Source of the DNA: Chloroflexi bacterium RBG_16_51_16
Lineage (GTDB): Bacteria; Chloroflexota; Anaerolineae; Anaerolineales; Villigracilaceae
NCBI GenBank assembly: GCA_001796785.1
Contig: MGNL01000126.1
Location: 375-10,555 of the forward strand
Length of the DNA stretch: 10,181 nucleotides
Direction: 5' to 3'
Under the pieces are notes generated by a model. It had not been told where the DNA came from and ran no database searches. It saw only the letters and a program-made list of their open reading frames with translations. Of this stretch, positions 1-7,151 are shown one piece after another. Position 1 is the first letter of the stretch. Every line of letters starts with the position of its first letter. The position numbers and the translations under genes are program-made.

Positions 1-249
1 CTGGGATTTGCAGTTGACGAGGAATGAAACCGCCTCGGTAAACTTATATTGCGGTCCACCATTAAGTGCGATGAATTCCTGTCCTTCGAGTACGAAGGAT
101 CCCGAAGTGACGGCACCTTTGGCACCAGGCTCCGGGCTTGGAAGGCGGTTCATGCTCAGGATCTTCGAGTTCTTAAAGAGGGATACGTAGAACTCCATCG
201 CCTCTTCAGCCTGGCCGTCAAACCATAAAAACGGGGTAATTTTCTTCAT
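1..249 (-). CDS. PhnB-like VOC family protein (3-demethylubiquinone-9 3-methyltransferase-like fold), 3' end cut by window edge
   Basis: The first 83 residues are visible and the rest lies beyond the left edge of the window. The protein starts MKKITPFLWFDGQAEEAMEF and continues through a segment around residues 53-66 (VLEGQEFIALNGGP), the typical opening of the 3-dmu-9_3-mt / PhnB-like branch of the vicinal oxygen chelate (VOC) superfamily. These are small beta-alpha-beta-beta-beta proteins, usually around 150-160 residues, so roughly half is present. Members are widely labelled as methyltransferases, but most have no proven activity and I would not assign one. The start is set by a strong ribosome binding site, AAAGGAG at 256-262, six bases upstream. 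It follows the AraC-type regulator gene by 78 bases on the same strand and may be its target or co-transcribed partner, which is inference only. Confidence 0.85.
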   Translation of the reverse strand, partial: MKKITPFLWFDGQAEEAMEFYVSLFKNSKILSMNRLPSPEPGAKGAVTSGSFVLEGQEFIALNGGPQYKFTEAVSFLVNCKSQ

Positions 250-255
250 TTTCTA

Positions 256-262
256 CTCCTTT
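256..262 (-). promoter_or_regulatory. Ribosome binding site of the VOC protein gene
   Basis: The minus strand reads AAAGGAG here, six bases before the ATG at 249-247. It fixes the start of the truncated VOC gene, whose visible reading frame would otherwise rest only on family similarity. Confidence 0.8.
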
Positions 263-327
263 GACTTCTTAAATAAGATGGCGAATATCTTTCACAGGAT
301 ATCCCAGCCAAAGGAGATTGTCTTGTA

Positions 328-1017
328 TTAAACGGCAATTTGATCATCCACCTGTGCCTGTACGACCTGGGCGGGCGTATAACCGACCCAGTGTTTGAGG
401 GACCGGGTGAGATGCGGCTGATCGAAGTAGCCAAGCTCCGATACAGTGTCCAATATCGAGGACCCTTGCTGGAGAAGGTCTGCAGCTTTCCGAGCGCGTT
501 CCATCTGGAAGATCCGGCTGCGGGTGAGGCCGGTGGCCTGCAAGACCCGGTGCCTTACCGTACGAGGTGACAAGGATTGTGGGTAACCCTGGAGGACATC
601 CTTGATAAGCGGATCGGACACCAAGAGTTCTTCACGGATCAATCGCTCGATGAAAACATCCACATTTTCCGCATCAGGGTACTCCCAGGCTGACCCTTTC
701 AACCAGAAAGAATTGCTTGAGGCGTCGGGTAGAACCGTTTCAACATCCAGGGCCATTCTTGGTGGGAGGTGAGGCATGAACGCACCCAGTTTGAATTTGA
801 TCCACAGGATCTCTGCATCCGGTCCCCAGGAGGCATGACCGGAGGAGGTCAACGGGCCAACAACGATCAAATGATTTTTTCCGATGTACCTGGAGACGAC
901 CATATGCCAGTGCATCTCGGCCGGCCGGATGGTTGAACCTTCACGAAGAGTCTGACCGTGAGTGATCTTCTCAACAAAGGGTGAATCTGAAATGCGTTCC
1001 TGGTTGATCGAAATCAT
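328..1017 (-). CDS. AraC-family transcriptional regulator
   Basis: A 229-residue DNA-binding regulator. The N-terminal part (about residues 1-130) is a sensor-like domain rich in beta-strand-type sequence, with a histidine-containing stretch PAEMHWHMV near residues 32-40. I do not recognise its ligand. The C-terminal part (about 135-220) is the double helix-turn-helix AraC/XylS domain: the first helical unit spans TVRHRVLQATGLTRSRIFQM, followed by ERARKAADLLQQG. The second unit carries the family hallmark ELGYFDQPHLTRSLKHWVGY (194-213) and then TPAQV. Length is slightly below the common 250-300 residues. The ATG at 1017 has no clear Shine-Dalgarno sequence, so the start is less certain than the family call. 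It lies 25 bases downstream of the DUF1801 gene and 78 bases upstream of the VOC gene, so all three may share a transcript and it may control them. Confidence 0.9.
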   Translation of the reverse strand: MISINQERISDSPFVEKITHGQTLREGSTIRPAEMHWHMVVSRYIGKNHLIVVGPLTSSGHASWGPDAEILWIKFKLGAFMPHLPPRMALDVETVLPDASSNSFWLKGSAWEYPDAENVDVFIERLIREELLVSDPLIKDVLQGYPQSLSPRTVRHRVLQATGLTRSRIFQMERARKAADLLQQGSSILDTVSELGYFDQPHLTRSLKHWVGYTPAQVVQAQVDDQIAV

Positions 1018-1042
1018 GGGTATGGCGTGGAAGTCTTTCTAA

Positions 1043-1435
1043 TTATGAATCAGAAGCATTCAAGGCAGCCGCGGCGCGGACCAGGTCCTTCAGGGAAGGT
1101 TCGTCGACGGAGTCAACCTCATGGAAATCAATCGCGCGCGAAGCCTTGGCATCCAATCCGGCATTGAACAGCTTTTTTGGATCTTTAAGGGAAGCGCCTT
1201 TGAAGAAATTAAGCTTGATATGATCCTTAAAGATCCCGGCCGCGACCACATTTCCCTTGAAGGTCCATACCGCAGTACCCCATTTCCATTCCTCGGCTAT
1301 GCCTGGCACCGAATCCAAAATCAATTTCCGCAGCCGGGTCAGCACGGGGCCGCGCCAGTCTGAGAGATCGGCAATTTGGTCTGTGATGCGCTGGGAGGCG
1401 GTTGGATCGAGCAGTTTAACAGCTGTTTTTACCAT
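1043..1435 (-). CDS. DUF1801 domain-containing protein
   Basis: A 130-residue small soluble protein of the DUF1801 (YdhG/YdeI-like) family. The domain covers about residues 25-125: WRGPVLTRLRKLILDSVPGI is the usual first helix, followed by EEWKWGTAVWTFKGN (49-62) and FKDHIKLNFFKGASLKDP (69-86), the beta-sheet core of the family. No signal peptide, membrane segment or catalytic motif is visible. Biochemical function is unknown in the family, whose genes often sit near AraC-type regulators and VOC proteins, as here. I chose the start at 1435 (MVKTAVKLL) rather than the in-frame ATGs at 1441 and 1453, because AAGGAG at 1443-1448 is seven bases from this ATG, only one base from the middle one, and downstream of the longest one. 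The next gene, the AraC regulator, begins 25 bases after its stop. Confidence 0.88.
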   Translation of the reverse strand: MVKTAVKLLDPTASQRITDQIADLSDWRGPVLTRLRKLILDSVPGIAEEWKWGTAVWTFKGNVVAAGIFKDHIKLNFFKGASLKDPKKLFNAGLDAKASRAIDFHEVDSVDEPSLKDLVRAAAALNASDS

Positions 1436-1442
1436 TATCATT

Positions 1443-1448
1443 CTCCTT
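1443..1448 (-). promoter_or_regulatory. Ribosome binding site that decides the DUF1801 start
   Basis: The minus strand reads AAGGAG, then seven bases, then the ATG at 1435-1433. Two further in-frame ATGs at 1441 and 1453 are excluded because this site would be too close to the first and would lie inside the coding region of the second. Confidence 0.8.
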
Positions 1449-1487
1449 AGCATGAAATGAAATCTTTTATCTTACCTATCTTAATTT

Positions 1488-2897
1488 TTACGATGGTTTA
1501 TTCGAAGGGGGGATATTCTGGTTCATTCGAAACAGGTTGGTTGGATCATAGCGAGCCTTGATCTCTGCCAGCCGTGTCCAGGTCTTCAAGGGGTAGGCTA
1601 CTCTGATCCGATCCGGACCTTCTACACCGAGGAAATTTACATAGGCTCCCGAATCATCCTGTTTTATATCTGCTGCAAATTTTGACACCCAGTCCTCATG
1701 GGTCGTTTTCTCTACTTGATTTTCATAAAGGGCAGCAAGGTTCACCATTATACGCGAATCGCGGTGAGCGAAAGCCGTGGCATCCGAAGCCACGCGTGAC
1801 ATTGCACCTCCCAGGACCCGCAATTGGGCCACAGCCATCGTCCCGGTGCAAGCCTGAAGCCGTTCAAGGATCCGCGCAGCAACAGCCTGATCGATATGGT
1901 CCACAAACATCGTTCGAGCTGCCGCAACCGGGTGATAGTCTTCCGGTTCCGGCTGAAAGAGCTCGGGATAAGTCATCGGCTTGAGCATGTCTGCAAGGGG
2001 TTTTGCCATACGGCGGAAGGGCGATAGGACACTTTCGGCCTTATCCATGGCGCCGGCATAAAGCATGAGGGTGAAGAGGACCATCTTCCCGTGCACCTCT
2101 GCTGGAAGGAAAGGCATGGGCGGCGCGGCCATTACGTTGGCAATGGTTGAGAGTTCATCCGGTGCCGACGCGGCCTCGGAAATGAACGCGGCGATTACGT
2201 CGGCGGTAGCCGGCAGGATCAGCATGCCGCCGACAGCTTTTGGTAATTCATGCAAGCGGTACTCAAAGCGGGTTACCACACCAAAATTACCGCCCCCGCC
2301 CCGAAGAGCCCAAAAGAGATCCGGGTGGGAATCGCTGTCCACGTGGAGCAGCTGACCATCGGCCGTCACGATCTCCGCAGCCAGCAGGTCGTCAATGGTC
2401 AATCCAAACTTGCGGACGAGGTAGCCCACCCCGCCTCCCAGGGTCAGTCCTCCAATACCTACTGAACCGGTATCACCGAAACCTGTGACCAGACCGTGGG
2501 CACCCGCTGCGGTTGTATACTCTCCGGCTGTCATGCCTGCTTCGGCAAGCGCTGTGCGGTGTTTAAGGTCGATATGCATGCCGCGCAAATTGTGGAGATC
2601 GATCACCAGTCCGCCATCGCTCGTGCAGTAACCCGCGGTGCTGTGGCCGCCGCCGCGAACTGCAAGCTCCAATCCCTCCTGACGTGCAAGGCTGATGACC
2701 TGGATAATGTCTTCGGGTCCTGCCACTCGGACGATGGCTCCTGGTTTACGGTCAAAGCCGCCGTAGAAAATCCTGCGCGCTTTGTCGTAATCAGCATTCG
2801 ATGGCAGGATTACTCTTCCTTTTATCCCGCCTTGAAGCTCCTTGATGGCTGAACCAGTTAATTTTGACTTGTCTTGTACCGAATAAGTTACCGTCAT
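1488..2897 (-). CDS. FAD-linked oxidase, berberine bridge enzyme family (FAD_binding_4 plus BBE domains)
   Basis: A 469-residue flavoprotein oxidase. The PCMH-type FAD domain (about residues 50-220) includes AVRGGGHSTAGY (79-90), where His85 matches the residue that carries the 8-alpha-histidyl FAD bond, GSVGIGGLTLGGGVGYL (144-160), and ALRGGGGNFGVVTRF (197-211). The C-terminal BBE segment ends with YDPTNLFRMNQN at 450-461, a strong family signature. Bicovalent members have a second attachment cysteine just before the GxGG motif. Here the matching stretch reads GDTGSVG with no cysteine, so only the histidine bond is predicted. No signal peptide is seen, so it is probably cytosolic. Family members oxidise alcohols, sugars or secondary-metabolite rings with O2 as acceptor; the substrate cannot be inferred. 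The gene begins 56 bases after allH, preceded by a moderate ribosome site (AGGTAGG at 2904-2910). It could be read through from the operon or stand alone. Confidence 0.92.
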   Translation of the reverse strand: MTVTYSVQDKSKLTGSAIKELQGGIKGRVILPSNADYDKARRIFYGGFDRKPGAIVRVAGPEDIIQVISLARQEGLELAVRGGGHSTAGYCTSDGGLVIDLHNLRGMHIDLKHRTALAEAGMTAGEYTTAAGAHGLVTGFGDTGSVGIGGLTLGGGVGYLVRKFGLTIDDLLAAEIVTADGQLLHVDSDSHPDLFWALRGGGGNFGVVTRFEYRLHELPKAVGGMLILPATADVIAAFISEAASAPDELSTIANVMAAPPMPFLPAEVHGKMVLFTLMLYAGAMDKAESVLSPFRRMAKPLADMLKPMTYPELFQPEPEDYHPVAAARTMFVDHIDQAVAARILERLQACTGTMAVAQLRVLGGAMSRVASDATAFAHRDSRIMVNLAALYENQVEKTTHEDWVSKFAADIKQDDSGAYVNFLGVEGPDRIRVAYPLKTWTRLAEIKARYDPTNLFRMNQNIPPSNKPS

Positions 2898-2953
2898 TTC
2901 ACGCCTACCTGTAAAGAATTAGCGCCTAACCATAAATTACCCGGAAGGCAGCC

Positions 2954-3994
2954 TCAATCCCACAAAGGGACTGCAATGGTCCGACCACTTATCTTATATT
3001 CATTTTGGAGTTCGGCTATTATTTTCAGATCGGGACGAGTCTTCCCATAAGTTATGCATCCGATGAATCCTGCCAAAGCATCTGCACCCGAGGTATGACC
3101 GATTGAAAGCAGCTTGCGAAGAGATGATTCATTTGTGGGCTGCCCGGGAATTTTCCAGCCTTCCAAAAAATCCAACCAGGGTTCATTCACCAGACCGCGG
3201 GCAGCAGACCGGATCCAGGCTGCTGACAACGAGTTTGTGCGAGGGATCGCTGTCGATGCGATGGTGGATGTGATCAACTCTGCTTTTTCCTGCGAATGGA
3301 TCATCCACGCGGCGTACATTGCGCCGAGCAGGAAGTCATCCCCGGCGGGGGTTAATCCCTGGCCCAACCCCGCCAGATTTTGGGCAACCTCCCGGCATGA
3401 GTCCAAATCGATCGAATGAACCGCCTCAAAAAGTGTATTCATCCATCCTGTAATCATCGTGATCGGCTGCGGCGTTCCCAGCAAACTGGTGTCCTGACGT
3501 GTAGAGTAACTTACCAAAGGATGATCCGGGATGAGAGCAGAGTGCAATAATAACGAAAGAAGGCTGTCTGGATGTGACAGCGAAATTAAAGACTGAATGT
3601 GTGAGATAAGGTCGGAAAGTACCAACTCTTTTTTTGCAAATAAATCCGCCCAATTCGGTTTTGCATTCCAAAAATTCGCCCTACGTGTATCGATCACCAC
3701 ATGTCCAATTACTAACTGGGGCCAGCAGATGGCGATTGGCGACCCGGAAACGACTTGATCAAAGACGAATCCTGAGGATTGGGCAGAAATCATAAGATTG
3801 AAGGGTCCGTTCCCAACTTCCTGAGAGACGAGCGACATGACCTCCCCGCGTTCGTTGATCAGATTGCTGGCGAGATCAAATACATTCAAAATCCTCGGCG
3901 CGTGAGAGTTGGTCATCCAAGCATGGACATCCGGCCCGAGGCTGGTGGCATGATGGATTGGTTTCATTGTTTTGTGATCGGTTTGTGTGACCAT
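2954..3994 (-). CDS. allH: AllH-like DUF2877 protein, predicted oxamic transcarbamylase component
   Basis: A 346-residue protein of the DUF2877 family, which includes E. coli AllH (formerly YlbF), one of three proteins needed for oxamic transcarbamylase. The C-terminal half carries both family signatures: GLGQGLTPAGDDFLLGAMYA (209-228), with the conserved Thr-Pro-x-Gly-Asp-Asp core, and SIGHTSGADALAGFIG (297-312). The N-terminal half (1-180) is poorly conserved, with no motif I recognise, and seems longer than in the E. coli protein. No signal peptide or membrane helix is convincing. The start ATG lies nine bases after the stop of the molybdenum hydroxylase gene and has only a weak purine-rich leader, which suggests translational coupling. 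In E. coli allH follows allG directly; here two enzyme genes lie between them. Family membership is clear. The specific role rests on the presence of allF and allG in the same operon. Confidence 0.85.
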   Translation of the reverse strand: MVTQTDHKTMKPIHHATSLGPDVHAWMTNSHAPRILNVFDLASNLINERGEVMSLVSQEVGNGPFNLMISAQSSGFVFDQVVSGSPIAICWPQLVIGHVVIDTRRANFWNAKPNWADLFAKKELVLSDLISHIQSLISLSHPDSLLSLLLHSALIPDHPLVSYSTRQDTSLLGTPQPITMITGWMNTLFEAVHSIDLDSCREVAQNLAGLGQGLTPAGDDFLLGAMYAAWMIHSQEKAELITSTIASTAIPRTNSLSAAWIRSAARGLVNEPWLDFLEGWKIPGQPTNESSLRKLLSIGHTSGADALAGFIGCITYGKTRPDLKIIAELQNEYKISGRTIAVPLWD

Positions 3995-4003
3995 CTCATT
4001 CGC

Positions 4004-6358
4004 TCACGGCTCAGTCAGGGTCATCCTGTTTTTATTAATGAGCTCCCAAAGTCGATTTGAATTCAATGGGATCTCCAGGATTTCGAACCGTTCATCGGAT
4101 AACGCGTCTTCCAAGGCCTGGGCAAACAAGGGTCCCACCGGTATTGCACCGGCTTCGCCTGCACCTTTAACACCCATCGGATTCAGAGGTGAGAGGGTCT
4201 CACCGTGACCGGTCTCGATGCGCGGCACCTCCAGGCTGGTGGGCAGGTGGTAGTCCATGAATGTGCCGTTGAGCAGCTGCCCGTTCTGGTCGTATACAAG
4301 CTTTTCATAAAACGCGTTGCCGATCCCCTGGGCAACTCCGCCGTGGATCTGACCGTCGAGGATCAACGGGTTGATGACTTTGCCGCAGTCATGGACCACC
4401 AGGTATTTCAAGATCTTGATCTGCAGGGTTACCCGATCGACCTCCAGGATCATGGCATGGATACCGCTGGCTGTGGCACCGCGCTCGGGTCCGAAATAAC
4501 GCGTGGATTCAAGTCCGGGCTCGGTGCCGGGCTTGACCGCTCCTCGGGTGGGGTTTGCCTTGCCAGCCAGGTCGCCGAGGGAAATCGAAAGGCGAGGCAC
4601 ATCCTGCACTCGGACCACTCCATCCGTAATTTCCAATTCCTCCTCTGGCGCTTCAAGAATCTGCGAAGCTAGCCGCAGGATTTTCCCGCGCACTTCATGG
4701 GCGGCTTCGTTGACTGCATTTCCAGCAACCACCGCACCCCGGCTCGCGAAGGTACCTGCGCCCCAGTAGAACTGGTCGGTATCGCCCGTTACGACATCGA
4801 TATCCGCTACGGCTACACCCAGTTGTTCAGCCACGACCTGTGCAAAGCTGGTGAAATGTCCCTGGCCCTGCGTGCCGACACCGGTGACGACGGATACGCG
4901 CCCGCTGCTTGTCACCTGTACTTTCGCCCCCTCATATGGACCGATGCCCGTGCCTTCCACGTAAGCGACCAGTCCGATTCCCACACAGCGACCTTCGAGG
5001 CGCAGACGAGGCTGCTCAGACCGGATGAAATCGCGGTAGCCGATCTTTTCCAGGGCTTGATCCAAAAGGACTTCGTAATTGCCGCTATCGTAAACCAGGG
5101 GTGCGAAGTCCTGGTAAATGATCTGATTATCGTATGGGAACTGATGCGGTTGGATAAAATTCCGCCGGCGGATCTCCGCTCGATCGATCCGCAGTTCCCT
5201 GGCGGCGATATCCAGCAGGCGTTCTATGACAAACACACCGTGCTGGCGGCCTGCGCCGCGGTAGGGAGTGACGATCGTTTTGTTCGTGAAGACAGCCGTG
5301 AATTCGCTGTGATAATTTTTTATGTCGTAAGGTCCGAGCAAGGTGCATTGGCTGTTCAGCGGCACGGTCAATCCATAGGGTGCGTATGCACCGGTGTCGT
5401 GCAGGAATAAATCCTGTACGCCAAGTATGCGCCCCTCTTTGGTCAGCGCGATCTCGGCCTCATGCACCTGGCCGCGTTCATGGGTGGTCGCGACGAAGTT
5501 TTCGGCGCGGTCTTCGATCCATTTGACAGGCCGACCCAGTTTCATGGCCGCCCAGGGTACCAGAACTTCCTCCTGATAGAACATCATGATCTTGGGACCA
5601 AAGCCGCCGCCTATGAAGGGTGCAATGACGCGCACCTGGCGTTCGGAAAGGCCGAGCATGGAAGCCAGTCCATTGCGGATCACAACCGGGGCCTGGGTGG
5701 TATCCCATACGGTTAAACGCCCGCTGCGGGCATCCCACTCGGCTACGATGCCGCGGTTCTCGATTGCTGCCGCGATCCCATGTTCGTAAAGAAATTTTCT
5801 CTTGATCAGGATTTCAGCCTGTTTACGCACGGATGGAAAATCGCCCTTGGTCTGGACTACATGGGCAGCGATGTTCGATCCCAATTCATCATGAACGAGC
5901 GGGGCGCCTGGCTTCAATGCCTCTTCCATATCCACGACAACATCCAGGGGTTCGTAGTCCACCTGGATAGCCGCTAATGCATCCTCAGCCACGTATCGGT
6001 CCTCCGCGAGGATCATAACGACCGGTTCGCCCGCAAAGCGGACCTTATCCTTCGCGAGAGGGACCTGCGTGCGCTCATTGAACACGATATCTTTCACTGG
6101 TGGAGGTGAGACCAGCAGCGGACCCGGCTTCCAATACTCACCCAGGTCAGTTGCGGTGATCACCGCGACCACTCCTTTGATTTGCTTGGCGCCGGAAACA
6201 TCCAACCCTCGGATGTGAGCGTGAGCATAAGGGCTGCGCAAGAAAGCAGCCTGGAGCATGTGGGGCAGGTCGACATCATCCACGTAGAGTCCCTGGCCGG
6301 TTAGCAGCCGGGGATCTTCGTTGCGTTTGATGCGTTCGCCCAGGTAACGTGTGGTCAT
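4004..6358 (-). CDS. Xanthine dehydrogenase/CoxL-type molybdopterin-binding large subunit
   Basis: A 784-residue molybdenum hydroxylase large subunit, which would hold the molybdopterin cytosine dinucleotide or molybdopterin cofactor and the substrate pocket. The N-terminal a/b hammerhead domain (about 1-150) opens with RIKRNEDPRLLTGQGLYVDD (9-28) and has RFAGEPVVMILAED (107-120). The Mo-binding domains include IGGGFGPK (249-256), TPYRGAGR (364-371), TGVGTQGQGHFTSFAQ (492-507) and MGVKGAGEAGAIPVGP (728-743), where Glu735 matches the catalytic base of the family. The loop TPYRGAGR replaces the AYRCSFR loop of form I CO dehydrogenase, so CO oxidation is unlikely and a hydroxylation of an N-heterocycle or aldehyde is more plausible. 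I start it at 6358, giving the usual N-terminus MTTRYLGERI. A longer in-frame start at 6430 would overlap the cyclase gene by 65 bases. The gap to the cyclase stop is only seven bases. The partner FAD and [2Fe-2S] subunits are not in this window. Confidence 0.93.
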   Translation of the reverse strand: MTTRYLGERIKRNEDPRLLTGQGLYVDDVDLPHMLQAAFLRSPYAHAHIRGLDVSGAKQIKGVVAVITATDLGEYWKPGPLLVSPPPVKDIVFNERTQVPLAKDKVRFAGEPVVMILAEDRYVAEDALAAIQVDYEPLDVVVDMEEALKPGAPLVHDELGSNIAAHVVQTKGDFPSVRKQAEILIKRKFLYEHGIAAAIENRGIVAEWDARSGRLTVWDTTQAPVVIRNGLASMLGLSERQVRVIAPFIGGGFGPKIMMFYQEEVLVPWAAMKLGRPVKWIEDRAENFVATTHERGQVHEAEIALTKEGRILGVQDLFLHDTGAYAPYGLTVPLNSQCTLLGPYDIKNYHSEFTAVFTNKTIVTPYRGAGRQHGVFVIERLLDIAARELRIDRAEIRRRNFIQPHQFPYDNQIIYQDFAPLVYDSGNYEVLLDQALEKIGYRDFIRSEQPRLRLEGRCVGIGLVAYVEGTGIGPYEGAKVQVTSSGRVSVVTGVGTQGQGHFTSFAQVVAEQLGVAVADIDVVTGDTDQFYWGAGTFASRGAVVAGNAVNEAAHEVRGKILRLASQILEAPEEELEITDGVVRVQDVPRLSISLGDLAGKANPTRGAVKPGTEPGLESTRYFGPERGATASGIHAMILEVDRVTLQIKILKYLVVHDCGKVINPLILDGQIHGGVAQGIGNAFYEKLVYDQNGQLLNGTFMDYHLPTSLEVPRIETGHGETLSPLNPMGVKGAGEAGAIPVGPLFAQALEDALSDERFEILEIPLNSNRLWELINKNRMTLTEP

Positions 6359-6365
6359 CTGAGGT

Positions 6366-7145
6366 TTACACCCAGGCGACTGCCCGGCAAAAGGCTGCTT
6401 CGCCGCCTTTGAATTTCCAGGGGAACACACCCAGGGTGATGCGTTTGTTGTGCAGCTCCTTCAGTCCGATATCGCCTCCAAGGTTTTCCACATGGATGCA
6501 GTCCTTTGGGAAAAGGGCGTTATGTGTCAACTGATAAGCCGAGTCAGGGAAGAGCTCATCCATTTTGTCGGCTCCAAATTTGGCTTCTGTTTTCGCGCGT
6601 ACTTTCTGCCAATGTTCAAGCCCGCCTTTCCCGAGAAAGCGCCCGATCGGGAGGTTCATCGGGTGATCCGTCGAGATCATATCCACGCCCCAGATATGAA
6701 TTTTCTTTTCCAGCAGCCAATCGCAAATGCTGAAGTGCGGACCGGGATGGCGTTGGATATATTTCTCCTCGTCCGCATCCTCACTGAAGAACGAATATTT
6801 GTGCCATCCGGTATGGATGAACAAAATGTCGCCGGGGCGGACATCGGCACGTTTTTCGATATCGGCAGGTGAGAACAAACCCAACTCATCCAGCATGTCG
6901 CTCAGGTCGACGATGACGCCCGGACCGTAACACCACTCGATGGGGATCTGGTCGATGGTCTTGCCTTTCGTGACAAAGTGGCGCGGCGCATCCAGGTGGG
7001 TGCCCATATGGTTGGAACTCATCAAATACTGGGCGTTCACACCATGCTCGGCTTTGCGCTTGATATATTTCACTTCGAAAGGCGGGTAGAACGGCCAGAA
7101 GGAACAATCCTGATTCAGATCCTGCGATAAGTCGTAAATTTTCAT
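6366..7145 (-). CDS. Cyclase family metal-dependent hydrolase (kynurenine formamidase/isatin hydrolase-like)
   Basis: A 259-residue protein of the cyclase family (PF04199), which includes bacterial kynurenine formamidase KynB and isatin hydrolase. These cytosolic enzymes use Mn or Zn to hydrolyse amide bonds in N-formyl compounds or cyclic lactams. The signature HMGTHLDAPRHF is at residues 46-57: His46, His50 and Asp52 match the metal ligands and His56 the proposed catalytic base. Other conserved parts are GDILFIHTGW around 105-114 and the C-terminal HNALFPKDCIHVENLGGDIG. Length is normal for the family. GGAG at 7152-7155, six bases before the ATG, supports the start. It follows allG by 28 bases and precedes the molybdenum hydroxylase by seven, so it belongs to the operon. 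There is no sign of tryptophan catabolism nearby. Inference: it opens a cyclic imide or amide to the acylurea used by AllFGH. The exact substrate is unknown. Confidence 0.92.
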   Translation of the reverse strand: MKIYDLSQDLNQDCSFWPFYPPFEVKYIKRKAEHGVNAQYLMSSNHMGTHLDAPRHFVTKGKTIDQIPIEWCYGPGVIVDLSDMLDELGLFSPADIEKRADVRPGDILFIHTGWHKYSFFSEDADEEKYIQRHPGPHFSICDWLLEKKIHIWGVDMISTDHPMNLPIGRFLGKGGLEHWQKVRAKTEAKFGADKMDELFPDSAYQLTHNALFPKDCIHVENLGGDIGLKELHNKRITLGVFPWKFKGGEAAFCRAVAWV

Positions 7146-7151
7146 CCTTCT

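Noticed and set aside
297..304. GGATATCC palindrome between the AraC and VOC genes as an operator
   Set aside because: An eight-base palindrome is expected by chance in a window this size, is not repeated near the other genes, and AraC proteins usually bind direct repeats.
1436..1487. AT-rich gap before the DUF1801 gene as a promoter
   Set aside because: Several TAAGAT-like hexamers are present, but no -35 element at proper spacing could be paired with them, so no promoter is called.
2940..2985. Possible hairpin at the end of allH (TCCC and GGGA arms around a TTTGT loop) as a terminator
   Set aside because: The stem is about five or six pairs, lies inside the coding region and is followed by no T-rich run, so it does not support an intrinsic terminator.
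4697..5410. A 237-codon open frame on the plus strand inside the molybdenum hydroxylase gene
   Set aside because: It is fully antisense to a gene with clear family motifs, its translation shows no recognisable domain, and long antisense frames are common opposite GC-rich coding DNA.
6359..6430. A longer hydroxylase start at 6430 adding 24 residues
   Set aside because: The added residues do not look like the family N-terminus and would overlap the end of the cyclase gene in another frame; the ATG at 6358 gives the usual beginning of this family.
6366..7145. Annotation of the cyclase as kynurenine formamidase (kynB)
   Set aside because: The metal motif is shared by the whole family and no kynureninase or tryptophan dioxygenase gene is nearby, so the specific name is not supported.
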